Shown in pieces: positions 1-12,402 of a stretch of DNA of 64,000 nucleotides. The position numbers were made by a program, and so were the translations under genes. Within the stretch, counting starts at the first letter, position 1, and each line of letters starts with the position of its first letter. This DNA is from Pinus tabuliformis (Eukaryota > Streptophyta > Pinopsida > Pinales > Pinaceae), in assembly GCA_031772625.1 (NCBI GenBank), contig CM062814.1, forward strand, positions 364,533,750-364,597,749, written 5' to 3'. The notes beneath the pieces are model-generated. The model was not told where the DNA came from. It searched no databases and saw nothing but the letters and a program-made list of their open reading frames with translations.

Positions 1-1797
1 CTATTTGATATAACATTCTTGGGAACACCATGCAGCCTCACTACCTCCCTAATGAAGATGTGATCTACCTCACTAGCTGAATTTGTAGACTTCACTGCAA
101 TGAAGTAAGCTACCTTACTCAGCCCGTCAACCATAGCCATGATGGAATCATGTTGCCTTGATGTCCTTGAAAAACCTATAATGAAGTCCAGGTAAATGAC
201 CTCACATTTCCATTATAGAATCGGAATAGGCTACAATAGACTAGTTGGATTATTACATTCTCATTTCACCTGCTCATAGTCCAAGCACTTCACAACAAAC
301 TCAACCACCTTTTTCTTCAAGTTCAACCAATGATAGAGGTTCTTAATAGTTATCAAAGTCTTATGGTATCCTGGGTGTCCTAAATATAGCTTCACATGAA
401 ATTGTCTCAGTATAATCTTCTTGAGCTCACTGTTATTTTGTACATAAACCATGTTCCTAACTTTGGCCAATCCATTTGTTGTGAGGGGATACTCCTCATC
501 CCTATCACCTTCACCCTGCTACTACGATCTCTTCTTTATTTTTTGATACCTCTCATCATGTTGCCCTGCATACAAGATCAGCTCCTGTAAACCTGTCCCA
601 TAAGAGCTCAAGGTTGAAATGTGATTCACCTACACTCTCCTACTGAGGGAATATTCAACCTTGTTCTCCTTTCCCTTGATGTATATGATCTCAAATTCAA
701 TCTCACTGAGGCTAGTTAACCATCTCGCTTGCTTGACACTCAAATTGGATTGGTCAAACAAGTACCTTACCTCACTATGATCAGTCATCGAGATTAAATT
801 CCTGGAAAGAAGATAATGTCTCCACATCTTCAATGCATGAATGATAGCTACCAACTCAAGATCATGAGTCACACAGTTCCTCCCATTCTCATTCAAATTC
901 CTTTACTCATAGCATACCACCTCCCATTCCTGCATCAGGACTCCAATGAATCCTTCCATGCCAACATATGTACAAACGAAAAACTCCTTATCAGGAGCTG
1001 TAATCTTCAGAACCAGAGTATTTGTGAGAAAATGATTCAACTGCTCAAAACTAGTTGCACACTCCTCATTCCATTCAAACTTCTTCCCTTTTCTCTGTAA
1101 ATATGTAATAGGATAGCCAATTCATGAGAAGTTCCTGATGAACCGCCTATAATAACCTGCTAGTCCCATGAATGATCTGACCTCATCCAATTTGCTAGGA
1201 TTTGGCCACACCATGATAGATTTAATATTTTTCGGGTCCACTACTATCCTTTCCTTGGAAACAACATGTCCCAAGTAGTGAATCTGAGACTGAAATAAAC
1301 TGCACTTATTGAGCTTGGCATATAACTGATGCTCTCTCAACAATATCAACATTGTTTCGAGGTGCTCTGCATGCTCTTCCCCATTCTTGGAGTATATTAA
1401 TATATTATCAATAAACACTATCACAAAATTTTCCATGTAACGATACAACATATGATTCATCAAACACATGAAAGTGGCTAGAGCAATGGTAAGACCAAAA
1501 GGAAACACCACAAACTCATAATTTCCATACTTTGTATGAAATGCAATATTGTAGGTGTCTTATCCTTTTATGTGCACCTAATGATACGTTAATTGTAGAT
1601 CAATCATTGAGAATACTACATCTCTCTTCAACTAATCAAACAAATCATCAATCCATGGTAATGGATACCGATTCTTAATAGTCATCTTATTAAGTTTATA
1701 GTAATCGATGCACAATTTGAGAGTGGCATCCTTCTTCTTTACAAATAGTACTCGTACACCCCAAGGCAATACACTTAGCCTTATGTATCCTTTATCG
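1..1797 (-). pseudogene. Ty3/gypsy pol fragment: RT, RNase H, integrase
   Basis: Read on the minus strand from high to low coordinate, this is the end of a gypsy polyprotein. RT runs from about 1797 to 1120, with an 'LCIDY' motif and the catalytic box as FIDN instead of Y/F-x-D-D. RNase H follows (896-630, 'THDLELVAIIHALKMWRHYL'). Next come the integrase zinc-binding domain (470-261, 'HPGYHKT...YHW.NLKK') and the start of the integrase core (about 240-1), where the 'HGVPK' region reaches the window edge. Several stops and frameshifts separate the pieces. The RT box Asp-to-Asn change alone would inactivate it. The fragment stops abruptly near 1797, inside the N-terminal part of RT, where unrelated sequence begins. 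It belongs to the same broad family as the pol pieces at 29.3-30.3 and 59.9-62.6 kb. Confidence 0.9.
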
Positions 1798-2640
1798 TGT
1801 TAGAAAATCAAAAAGGCAGAAAGTTTTTCTTAGATATATAATTTCTTGTGGTTCTTTTACCTTTATATTCTTCTTTTATCTTCTAGTTCATCAATCAATT
1901 ACCAAAACAATAACACAAGAAACATAGATGTAGGTCGACAGCCAGGGAAAAACCCCTATCTAGGGGAAAACCTAATCAATAATTCTTCCTTCAATAGTTT
2001 CACGAGATAATCCAAGACTCTAGACCCAGACAAAGACTCACTCGACAGCAAGTCAACCCTCAATCCTTCTTACAAATGACAACACTTCACAAGAAACCTT
2101 GACCTAGCAGCTTTGACCCATCAGCAATAACAATAACAACTTTAACCATGCTTATAGAAATTTGATCTTCCTTGATACACCCTAGAACTCAGTGAGAGTT
2201 GTCCCAAAATTTAGATCTTGAGGTCTTCTATCTTCCTCTAGAAACTCACACTAATTTCCAACCCTTTCTCATCTTCACACTTTTCCACCTTCTAGCTTCA
2301 AAAATCGAACTATGTGAGAGAGAATGAGATGCTCCAAATGAATTCTAACTGCCTTGTATTTATATCCTTCCAGGGGGGTCGAATTACTTGTCTTGAGGGT
2401 GACTTGATCTTCTTGAGGCCGACTTGGTGTGGAGGAGACTAAATTCATTTTTGACTAAATTTTTTTGTTTTACATGATTTGAAATCCCAAGAAGGGTATC
2501 TTTTAATGTACAATGACTCAAATGACTCAGAATAGATCCTACAAGTCCTCAATGGGTACTTTGACCTAAGACATGATGACCCAAGCATGAAACACATGCT
2601 CTAATAAGTCATAATAGTAATAATAATAATATTTTCTTCA
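1798..2640. other. possible LTR-derived sequence at a retroelement junction
   Basis: The gypsy pol fragment is cut at about 1797 and the next bases are TGTTAG, a common LTR start. The following 800 bp have no reading frame and carry a 'ggaaaaacccctatctagggg' type hairpin-like stretch often seen in plant LTRs. I could not find the partner LTR or a matching target duplication near 5.9 kb. The LTR reading is therefore a guess; this could also be a deletion junction. Confidence 0.3.
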
Positions 2641-5228
2641 TCCTTTTGATAAGTACATCTCAAATGCATTTATGAAGATCGAACCTAGTTACACATTTCA
2701 ACACTATGTTTTAACTGGGGAGGTATTCATCAAGTACAAGTACAAGGAATATCTTAGAACACATGAACCATGAAGTAATTTTAGGCATCGTAATGCCATG
2801 GACTAGATTCCTTACCAACACAATGTATCACAGGTCTTCCAATAGTTTAGGCGCCACAATGCCATGGACTAGATTCCTAACCAGGGAAATCTATCCAGGT
2901 GGGACTAAGATGGACTAAAGCTTTCAGCCTCTCTAGGTACCATCAATATTACTTACTAACCATCAAACCAAGGATCTAGGTGCATATCTGAGGTTAGAGT
3001 TCCATGACCAATTCCACCCTCCCTACTTTGGGAACTAGACATCAGCACATAGTGTCGGCCAGATGTCCTCCCAGGCAATGTTTCACACACAAAGCCTCAA
3101 CTTCCCAATTATTCCAATCAATAAAAAATCCTTTCCCAAACGAATATATTGGCAACAAATTTCTCCAAACAAACTGATCGACAATACTAAGCATGTAAAA
3201 ACATGCTATCAAACTTCTGAGAGATTTACACGTAAAAACACAACCCCAATTAGTAACAAACATTCAAATGTACATAAATAGATATAAAACTCTAGAGTCT
3301 TCGAGATAACTTGATGTTTCTTTTCAACGTTCCATAGTAGGACTCAAAGCTTTCCAAATGAATCTTGACAGAACATTCCTAAACCATAGAACTTCCTCTC
3401 CTACTTTTCATGCAGCATCATATTATACAAATAGATCAAGCTTTTCTTACCTATGAAACCCTTCAAAACACATTCTCTAATTTTTTCTTTTAGGGTGTCC
3501 ATCTTGACTATGACCTCCCTCTCATCTATGAAGATTTATTTCATTCATGCTCCCTCTTAACTTAGGGAGTTCTACTTCTTTTCTATGACATCAAAGAATC
3601 CTTTATGGTTTCCATCCTTTTATCAAAGTTATCATGACCATCATCATTTACATCATTCTTACTTTATGAACATCTTAACCCTCTTGAATATTATGTACTT
3701 GCACAACTTAGATAGAAAGTACAACCAAATCTATAGAAGCATGAAGTTAACCATATCAAAATCACAGAAGCATTCAACCATATATATTAGATATCCAAAC
3801 TTAATTATAAATAAGAGACACATATACTCCAGCTTCTTACTAATATTTTTTGTCATAAACCCTAGAATACTTTATCAAGACTTGGAGCATTTCATAACAA
3901 CTTTCATTACATATTGGGTTTCAATGTTTCTTCGAAAGGTATGACATACCCTACTACATCATATTGGAAACTTTAGAAACAATTCATACAAATATATATT
4001 TATAATGTATCTAACAACTTCAAAATTCATATGTTAGACTTATCACTAGGATTTAGTGTGAGATCCTAGATTTCATACATGAGCTTTTAACAACCAAAAC
4101 AAATCACAGCTCAATTCAAAGTAACAACATGACTAGATTCCAACAGGTTTTGTGCAAACCCTATATTTTCAATCAAACACCAATCATAACTAAAACTCAA
4201 ATTTCAACAATTTTACACAAATATCAAATTATCACATTGTCATCATGTATCAAAGATTGGACTTCTACTAAGGTTTAATTACAAAACCCTAGAATTCAAA
4301 AATACTATCATCCTAGAGAATCAAACTTCGACTAGGGATTTGTTCCAAACCCTAGGATTCATGACCATCAACAATAAGAGTTAGGCATATAACAAACTTG
4401 ATTAGACTAGGGTTTGATCGGACAAACACATACATGCCAAGGATTTCATTTCTAGGACATAATAAGGGTCTTGATTATACACCCTACCAAACCCTAGTGA
4501 TCTAAGGTCTAAATATAAACCATAGCAAACCCTAAATTATTAGTACTTCAAAGGTATGGGATTTTAGATATTACCATTCAACCCTAACAAGTTAGGGTTT
4601 CCATAACCATACCAAAATCCCTAACATGACATCATAAAAGCATCAAACATTTTCTTTCAACAATAACCCTAAGCAGGTTAGGATTTCACACATAATTATC
4701 GACATACCCTTAAGTTAGGGTTTTCACAATGAACCTTTCTAGGGTTTCACAAGCGTAATCAAAGATATGTGGACGGTAGGTTTATCTAATGATGAATCAC
4801 CCAATCAAGAATCTTTAAGATTCAAGAAAACTATACAAAAAGATGTTAGTAATAGTTTATCAAGAATGAATATGGAGAGAGAAAAACTTGTAATTCAAAA
4901 CATATCTCTTGTTTCTTAACAAACCTTGTAATTCTAATGCTTTATTTTTGTGAGGCCTTCTTCCTTGAGTCTTCAACAAGTTTTCCTAAACAAGGAAAAT
5001 AAGAGTAGAAATATTATTAGTATTTAATGCAAACAAAAATAGATAAGTAAGGAAAACTAAAAATGAAAAATGATAATAGGATACTTATCTTTGAAGGTTG
5101 ATGAGGGCTCCGTCCAAGCTTGAGGGATACCTATAACCTTAAGAACAAATAAAAATGTTTTTCCAAAATATGTTAAACCTAAAAATAGAAAAAATAAAAT
5201 AAAATAACTAAAGCCTAGATCAAAGGAC
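2641..5228. other. non-coding stretch, probably degraded retroelement
   Basis: I see no credible gene here. A short direct duplication sits at 2782-2813 and 2848-2879 (period 66, 'aatgccatggactagattcc' in both). Reading frames at about 3042-3281 and 3585-3944 are uninterrupted only by chance: their proteins show no domain or codon-like pattern. The segment lies between gypsy pol (to 1797) and a copia gag piece (from 5229), so it is probably the remains of a copia-type insertion. Confidence 0.5.
4150..4765. repeat. dispersed telomere-like AAACCCTA motifs
   Basis: About ten copies of CCCTA/TAGGG-type heptamers occur in both orientations within 600 bp, for example near 4156, 4284, 4349, 4410, 4488, 4527, 4577, 4595, 4720 and 4740. 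They are scattered and degenerate, not in tandem. AAACCCTA is both the plant telomere unit and the core of the telo-box promoter motif. The origin is uncertain: a decayed interstitial telomeric tract or an internally repetitive LTR/UTR. Confidence 0.5.
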
Positions 5229-5830
5229 TTAGTAGTGTAAGTCCCTTAAATCCAGTTCTTTGGGCTTAGTATTCTTTGGAGATCCTTCTTCAGCTATATT
5301 GACTTTATCCCTACTTCTTTTCTTGTACTTCTGATTGCCATGGTAGTCACTACTATAGTGACCCATCTTTTGGCACTGGTAGCATTCTATCTTAGACATA
5401 TCAACTTTCCTTCTTGGACCTCTTGAATTCTTGGAGTTTCCTTTCTTGAGAGAGGCGGAGTATGCATTTGACACCTTTTCTTCTTCGTTGTTGGATATTA
5501 ATGAATTTCTCATTTCTTCTTGGGTGCAAGGATTCCATAATTTTTCAAAGGTGGTAGTGTCTTTCCAACTATTGAGACCTGAAGCAAAAGAACTCCAAGT
5601 AGGTGGTAATCCCAATAGTGCAGTGATTACTAGCTCCAGTACTATTTCATCTATGGCTTGAAGTTCATCTCTAATCCTTGATATCCTTACAAAGAAGGAA
5701 GCCACATTATCATCATTTTTCATCTTTGTAGTCCTTAACTCATTCTTCAAGCTTGATACTTAACCGATGTTCCTGATAGTGAATAATTTTGTCAATGCTT
5801 CATACATTTCTTGAGCATGGTCTATATTGG
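5229..5830 (-). pseudogene. Ty1/copia-type gag fragment
   Basis: The minus-strand frame matches the gag polypeptide of copia elements (UBN2-type). It runs from 'AQEMYEALTKLF' near 5815, through 'ELRTTKMKNDDNVASFFVRI' and 'LPPTW', to a nucleocapsid knuckle 'CYQCQKMGHYSSDY'. The last knuckle Cys is replaced by Tyr, and an in-frame stop lies near 5760. The N-terminal end is lost against gypsy gag sequence at about 5.9 kb. No matching copia pol is present downstream, so this is an isolated remnant. Confidence 0.8.
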
Positions 5831-5954
5831 AAATGTATGGGACAAGGTTTAGAGTTTGAGGTTTCCTGCCATTATCCCCTGTCAATTGCATATGAACTTC
5901 TTATAAGGTGCTCCGTTCTCCTAATCCCCTGGATCTTGAAGTCTTCCTCGCTTC

Positions 5955-6245
5955 TTAGCTTACTTTCTTTTAGTCTTCTCATTACCTTTCCAATCCTGCT
6001 TAGGCTCAAACTGGCGCTTAGACTGCTCATAACAATGCTTCATCTTTTCGATAACTTCTTCCAGTGACCGAGGCTCATCATACTCAATCTGATCTTTACA
6101 TGCTAAAGGCAACCTACTAATGATCCTTTGGACTTTCATCTCCTGATCCTTGAGGTAGAACACATACCTCAATAATCCCAAAAACTTATTCGTGTACTCT
6201 TCATCAGTGATGAAACCCATCTTAAATCATAGAATTCTTTGTCCT
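5955..6245 (-). pseudogene. Ty3/gypsy gag fragment
   Basis: Minus-strand frame of 86 codons starting near 6220. It has the retrotransposon gag pattern 'EEYTNKFLGLLRYV' ... 'VQRIISRLPLACKDQIEYDEP' ... 'LEEVIEKMKHCYEQ'. This is the typical C-terminal half of Ty3/gypsy gag. It is probably the gag of the element whose pol is at 1-1797; the zinc knuckle and protease that should lie between are missing. Confidence 0.8.
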
Positions 6246-6651
6246 TTTGTCATGATGTCTCTCAAACAAATACATCTTATATATAATTTCTATGGACATT
6301 ATAAATACATTTATAAATACATTTTATTTTAAAGATTACATCATAATATTATAATTCAATCAATTTATACAAACTTAACCACGAAGCAACTTCCAATAAT
6401 TATATATTCTTTATCATTATCAATCAACTTATAAATAAATTAACACCCAGTTTAAAAAGTAAATACCACATGTATCATAACATAAATTAAATTGTGAATT
6501 CAGGGTGATCCATCCGATCCGTAAGACCAAGTGGGGCGACACACTTTCCCTTAATGACACCATAACTAGATCATGATGCTCCCCTACCCTATTGGCCTAT
6601 TTCTTTCTAGTTTCAAAAGCTTTCTGGTGGGAAAAATCCCATCAAAGTCCG

Positions 6652-6797
6652 TATCTTTGAATTATATCACATCCTGATCCGCTGAACTGCTCTAAAAGAA
6701 TTTCTTGAAATATTGCATGTGATATATCTTTGAATTATATCACATCCTGATCCGTTGAACTGCTCTAAAAGAATTTCTTGAAATATTGCATGTATAT
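6652..6797. repeat. 73-bp tandem duplication
   Basis: Two nearly identical copies, 6652-6724 and 6725-6797, each containing 'tatcacatcctgatcc' and 'aatttcttgaaatattgca'. They differ by very few bases, so the duplication is recent compared with the surrounding decay. A second, 20-bp perfect tandem duplication ('tactaccaagtaccacgt') follows at 6881-6920. Confidence 0.9.
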
Positions 6798-6920
6798 CAC
6801 ATGTATGAGAGGGAAAGTTTAACTGCACCACTTTTATATTATTATTTTAATTCTAATTTATCTCTGTACCAAATTAATATTACTACCAAGTACCACGTAT
6901 TACTACCAAGTACCACGTTG

Positions 6921-8647
6921 ATGGTATCATTTATGCATGTGTAATGTTTTATTTCCATCTGGGTTAGATTCCGTTTGTGTGTATTAATGAATTGTTTAGG
7001 TTCATTTAACAGTCTGTTTTATGTTTATAAAATAAATATTTTTAATGGTATTGAATTGCACAACCCACAAATTTTTATCTAATTTAAAACAAAATAAAAA
7101 TTAAAGGACATTATGTAAGATTAGTTTATTAATTAAAACAATTAAATAATTTTATGTAAAATTAGTTATTTTTGAATTATTTTGTGAGTGATTAAACTGT
7201 GTTTTTTATTAGTATTTTGAAAAATTCATAACTCAAGTTTACTATTCTAATAAATCTCTAAACAAATTAGATCAAAAAATTTAAGAATAAAACTTCCGAG
7301 ACTTTTAACAAAGAGACCGATGCATTCTGGTAGATTAAGTTCCGCCGAAAGTTTCGCAGAGATTGTGGAACAGTACGGCCGACTTGACTGAACAAAGTTA
7401 TAATGTTTTTTTCGCCTTTTTCGTTCACGCGTTTTTATGATGTTGACTCCATTTAAATTTAAAAAATTACCATATCTTCAAAAATTTCATCCGGCAACAA
7501 CGCAAATCTATCATTTATACCTGACCTCAAATTTAAATTGTGAGTAAAGACATTAAAAGCCAAAGAATCATACTGGTTGACTTCTGTAAATGTCATATTA
7601 AATTATTTTTTAATCATTTTTTAATCCTTAATTCATGTTTCGTACGATTTTTCAACCTATTACGAAAAAACCACTGAATCACGTGGAATATTATCATGTT
7701 CGCTGCTCTACCGTAATGAATATATTATTACACCGACTTATATTATGGAACACTGCTTCATTTAATTGGCTCATAGAAGGACTTTAGACACACAGAAATT
7801 TCTGTGTGATTGGAGTTTTGTAATGAAGCAGGAAGCTTTCTGTGAAATTGCTTGAAAATGAAATTAAAAATAAATAATAAAGCCCAAATTTGTTTGTTTG
7901 TGTTTAACGTATGGCTATCGGTTTTGATTCTTTAAATGATTTCAAAGTTTATTTGAAAGTTTTAGTCTCCATCTTCTTTTTTATTTTGATTGTAAAACAT
8001 TTTTATATCATTTTTATGTTGGTTTTTTGGCTCATATTTTTTTATTATGTAATTTTTTTTTTTTAATAATATTTAATTAATTTTGTTTTTAAATTGAATA
8101 CATTTTGTTGTTATGAATTTTATATAATCCTAAGCTTTAAGAATTTTCAATACACTAAATTCATTTACACGTTAAAAAATAAGCTGGTTTTTAATGAAAA
8201 ACAAACTGTCATTTCATAAAAGTAATTATTACAAAATATCAATTAAACAATCGGAAAGCATAAGAGATGATCCCTCGTTGTTTTTATCTTTTACGTTAAC
8301 GTTCACCTCAAACATGTCGGCACTCTCCAACCCCTCTCCCCCCATGCGAAAATGCACGATAAAAATATTGGTTTAACGTTTAACCAATATGGCTTAACGT
8401 TTGTTTTTTTTAAATATTGGTTTTGATTATTAAATGATTAAAGTCCATTTCTTTCCTTTCATTAGTCTGGACCTCCTTTTACATTTTATCTTTTACGCAA
8501 ACGTACGCCTCAGACAAGTCGGTCTGTCCCTACCCCGCCAAAATAAAATAGTTAGTGTCGAATAATGACTTGTTACAGATTCCACGACGGAAAACTTGAT
8601 TTCGAGAGATGCAACAACTACAAGCAAAAGCTATTAATATATTAAGC
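6921..8647. other. AT-rich spacer upstream of laccase
   Basis: No gene seen. It contains a perfect 20-bp palindrome at 7789-7808. Two related stretches, near 8284 and 8485, share 'ttatcttttacg' followed by a pyrimidine-rich 'ctcaaacatgtcgg/ctcagacaagtcgg' segment, which looks like a local duplication about 200 bp apart. Distal promoter elements of the laccase could lie here, but none can be assigned from sequence alone. Confidence 0.5.
7789..7808. repeat. perfect 20-bp palindrome
   Basis: CACACAGAAATTTCTGTGTG is self-complementary over its whole length. It stands alone with no flanking partner, so it may be chance or a small hairpin. Confidence 0.7.
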
Positions 8648-8820
8648 AAAACCTATAAATATATCAGAAAAAGTTGCATTAGATGTTACAGCATATAAAT
8701 ATATTCAACAAAACCTATAAAAAGTTATCCGAACAAGTTGCTGGAGATGTTACAGCATTTAAGAAAAATCTATAAAAGATAGTAAAATCTATAAAGATAA
8801 GTTGCGCGGGAGATGCCAGC
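8648..8820. repeat. tandem CCTATAAA-containing repeat upstream of laccase
   Basis: About two and a half units start near 8648, 8710 and 8784. Each begins with 'aaaa(c/t)ctataaa', followed by 'agttgc...gatgttacagcat' in the first two. The repeated CTATAAA gives several TATA-like sites 310-490 bp before the laccase start codon. Whether any is used as a promoter is unknown. Confidence 0.7.
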
Positions 8821-8985
8821 TATGAAGCTGCGACATTTTCCTCTTCATGTCAGTAGGTATCATGATTGGATTAAAAATTCAGACAATGAAAGCGTATACC
8901 GTTCCTCACGATCAATGATAATGCCACTGGTCCTGTCGCTCCACAATAAATTATTTCTAACTACTTGCTACAACACTTTCGTTTC

Positions 8986-8996
8986 ATATATATATT
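8986..8996 (+). promoter_or_regulatory. candidate TATA box of the laccase gene
   Basis: An alternating TATATATATT run lies about 140 bp before the ATG at 9134. That would fit a 5' UTR of roughly 100-110 bp. The assignment is by position only; the CTATAAA repeats at 8648-8820 are alternatives. Confidence 0.35.
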
Positions 8997-9133
8997 CGGT
9001 CTTCATTACCAGAAACACAGACCAGTAATGCATCCAGTGTCGAGTGCTGTTACTTGTCGCTGACGATTCATTCGTTTATTTATTGAAGGACGTTAGTTAG
9101 ATATCATTTTCAGGGTTTGCAAGCGTTGTAATA

Positions 9134-11615
9134 ATGTCATTGCAACCAGTATGTGCTTGCAGGATTCTTTTTCTAATCTCATTTGTTGCTTGTTTGGCTG
9201 CCATTACAAATGCAGACGTCCACAGATATAGCTTCATTGTAAGTTTTGTTTTTTTAGCCACTTTGACGTTTTGTTTCTCTATAGATCATAAGCAAAGAAG
9301 GAAATATTTCACCTAGAAGCTGAACTATGGGATATCTTTAATATTTGATGTTTGGATGCCTCCACAGATTGAACCGAAGAATATTACGAGGCTATGCAAG
9401 ACGTATGAATTAGTCGTCGTCAATGGACAGCTACCAGGCCCAACGATTCATGTACGCAATGGGGACAGTCTTATTGTTAAAGTTTATAACAGAGCCAAGT
9501 ACAATGCCACTATTCACTGGTATGTCACTATAACCTGAATTGGACTTCTTTAAGAGCCGCAGATAACAACAGTATATCTGCTACGGCAATGCCTATTTAT
9601 TATATACATTTGCCTTTGTCAGTCTAGAGTTTTGTTGCTCATGGTTCCATTAAAAGTAGTCAAAGTTTTTATGGTTATATGAGCATTAACATTGTATATA
9701 TAACCTTAACCTACTTTTGGCGGAACCCTAAACACGAGGAATCGTATCTCCAATCTGTATAATGGATATTCGTTGCCTATCTGCTGCGATTTGTAGATAG
9801 ATTTGATGCGTATAGATGCGGTCTTTACAGATATATTTGATGGGTATAGATTATAAGATTCGTCCTTATATCTGTCAGGCATGGAGTGAGGCAGCTGCGT
9901 ACAGGGTGGGCTGATGGACCTGGATATATTACACAATGTCCCATTCAACCAGGTGGCCGTTACACATACAGATTCAACATTACTGATCAAGTAGGAACCT
10001 TGTGGTGGCATGCTCATGTGTCATGGCTCCTAGCTACTGTGCATGGAGCTTTCGTAATCTACCCGAAGAAAGAAAGCTCATATCCCTTTCCTAAACCCCA
10101 TGGAGAAACTCCTCTTATAATAGGTAATGAGTTCCTTTGAACTTCAATACAGAAATCATTAATGTATGTTTAATGGCTAATATTGATTAAAAGCGATGCT
10201 GTAATTGAACAGGAGAATGGTGGAACGCTGACCCTATCGCGGTTATAGACGAAGCACTCCGCACTGGTGGTGCGCCCAATTTGTCGGATGCATATACACT
10301 AAATGGACAGCCAGGAGACCTGTATAACTGCTCTAGGGGAGGTATTAATACTTTCCTTTCATAGATCAGGTATTGAAATTATATAAATTGGTTTGTTGAA
10401 TATTGACTTATAGATATTGTTGATGCAGGAACATTTCGGTTTCCTGTAAAACAAGGAGAAACTTACCTTCTCCGGATGGTCAATGCTGCACTCAATAGTG
10501 CCCACTTTTTCAAGATTGCAGGCCACAAATTTACAGTAGTAGCTGTGGATGCTTCCTACACCAAGCCATACAAAACAGATGTAATCGCCATTGCTCCCGG
10601 TCAGACTACTGATGTTCTCGTCACGGCCGACCAACCTGTGGGCAGATACTATATGGCTGCCCGAGATTATAATAATCAGGGAGCAGGCAATTTCGATAAC
10701 ACTACAACTACAGCCATTTTTGAGTACGTGGGACATAAAAATACACGTCCCATTTTACCTAAGCTTCCATATTACAATGACACTGCGGTCGTCACTAGAT
10801 TTAGTACAGCACTGCGAAGCCTAAATTCCAAAGACTTCCCAGTGGACGTTCCACATAGCATAGATGATAGCCTCATCGCCACAGTTGGGCTGGGATTACT
10901 TCCATGTGAAGCTGGAAACACCTGTCAAGGCCCCAACGGAACAAGGCTCAGTGCAAGCATGAACAACATGTCCTTTGTATTGCCCAGTGTCGCCCTGCTT
11001 CAGGCTTATTATTTCGGTATTAATGCTGTGTTTATGAGGGATTCTCCATCAAAACCTCCCCTTAGATTCAACTATACAGGGGACAATATTCCCAAAAGAC
11101 TTTGGGCTCCTGAGCTGGCAACAAAGGTGAGAGTCGTCACCTACAACTCAACAGTACAACTGGTGTATCAGACAACAAACATCTTCGTGGCAGAGAACCA
11201 TCCGATGCATCTTCATGGTTACGATTTTTATGTGGTGGGACAAGGTTTCGGGAACTATAACCCAAAAACCGACCCGCTTAAGTTTAATCTGGTTGATCCT
11301 CCACGGCGCAACACCGTGATCGCTCCAGTAAGCGGGTGGGTTGCCATAAGATTCAAAGCTGACAATCCAGGTATATATGTAGAGACTCATTTGCTCTTCA
11401 ATTTGATTATTATTATACCGAATTTATTCCAAAAATTAGAGGTCGCTCGATATTAAATGCAAATTATCTTCGTTCTTTGGACAGGAGTGTGGTTTCTGCA
11501 CTGCCATTTAGATGATCATTTAGCGTGGGGATTGAATATGGTGTTCCTGGTTAAGAACGGTCTAGGTCCTTTGGCAACATTGGAGCCTCCCCCCGCAGAC
11601 CTTCCCAAGTGCTAG
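9134..11615 (+). CDS. laccase (p-diphenol:oxygen oxidoreductase), six exons, secreted
   Basis: A multicopper oxidase that oxidises phenols such as monolignols in the cell wall while reducing oxygen to water. Exons by GT-AG rule and frame: 9134-9238, 9368-9519, 9879-10123, 10213-10341, 10429-11370, 11485-11615. Phases agree at every junction and give 567 aa, normal for plant laccases. Residues 1-28 look like a signal peptide, with cleavage after 'ITNA'. Copper motifs: L1 HWHG (split by intron 2), L2 WWHAH, L3 HPMHLHG and L4 HCHLDDH. The axial position ten residues after the L4 Cys is Leu. Many N-x-S/T sites suggest glycosylation. Short decoy frames inside the introns are not coding. No frameshift or stop was found. 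Subfamily and exact substrate cannot be set from sequence alone. A partial copy of its 3' end lies at 26.4-27.1 kb. Confidence 0.95.
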
Positions 11616-12050
11616 AGAGAAGGAAATATCAAGAACCATAGCAGAATCTGAAGACATTGAGGGATCGGTATTGATTTAAAATCTACGGCCATTAGTGGCG
11701 TAGTTAGAATAAGCGATGTAAAATGTAAGGCCGTTAGAGGCGTTGTTAAACTAATCGTCAGACAGGAAGGCGAACAGTGTTTTTTAATTGGTGGGGATTG
11801 CTAACGGCAAATATATAGATTAGGGTTGTCTTTTCGGATGGTCACTTGGTATATTAAATTTAAGAGGGAGGAGTTTTTTTTTATAATAAAATTGGAATTG
11901 GAATTTTTGGAGAACTGGGAATTTGCAGTGTTATTATTACATCCGATTCACTGTTATTATTAGTACATAACTATTTCATTGACAATTATTTTATAAATAA
12001 TAACTATTTAATAAATGTTACACATATGTAGTTACAACATGTTTTCGTAG
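11616..12050 (+). other. laccase 3' UTR and downstream flank
   Basis: Non-coding sequence after the laccase stop. It is recognisably repeated after the laccase exon copy at 26663 ('gaaggaaatatca', 'gatttaaaatctacgg', 'gggattgctaacgg'). So the duplicated unit extends through the 3' UTR and several hundred bases beyond. No single polyadenylation signal stands out among the many AATAAA-like strings. Confidence 0.6.
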
Positions 12051-12240
12051 AGTTGAATCTAGACAAATAATTAATGAAATAAATTATTCATTGTCGTTAT
12101 TACATGAGATTCAATATTATTACTAATACAATTCTTTTATAAATGTCACAATCAAAGACAAATAATAATTAAAGAAATAAATTATTTATTGTATTATTAC
12201 ATGAGATTGATTATTATTCTTAGTACAATTATTTTGTAAA

Positions 12241-12402
12241 TGTCACAATTAAAGTTACATTAGATTGAGTATTATAATAGAACAATTATTTTAAATAAAT
12301 TTTATTTTAACAATTATTTAATGTCACAATTAAAGTTACATTAGATTGAGTATTATAATAGAACAATTATTTTAGATAAATTTTATTTTAACAATTATTT
12401 TA
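12241..12402. repeat. 81-bp tandem duplication, AT-rich
   Basis: Two copies, 12241-12321 and 12322-12402, both starting 'tgtcacaattaaagttacat' and differing by only a few bases. The flank from 12.0 to 12.24 kb holds more diverged versions of the same 'caattattttataaatgt' words, so this is the freshest part of an older local amplification. Confidence 0.85.

Noticed and set aside
3585-3944. 119-codon open frame on the plus strand
   Set aside because: No domain, His/Tyr-rich composition typical of AT-rich random frames, and it lies in retroelement debris.
9706-10017. Minus-strand frame opposite laccase exon 3, and similar antisense frames at 10359-10736 and 11148-11390
   Set aside because: They are shadows of the spliced laccase; the plus strand carries conserved copper motifs.
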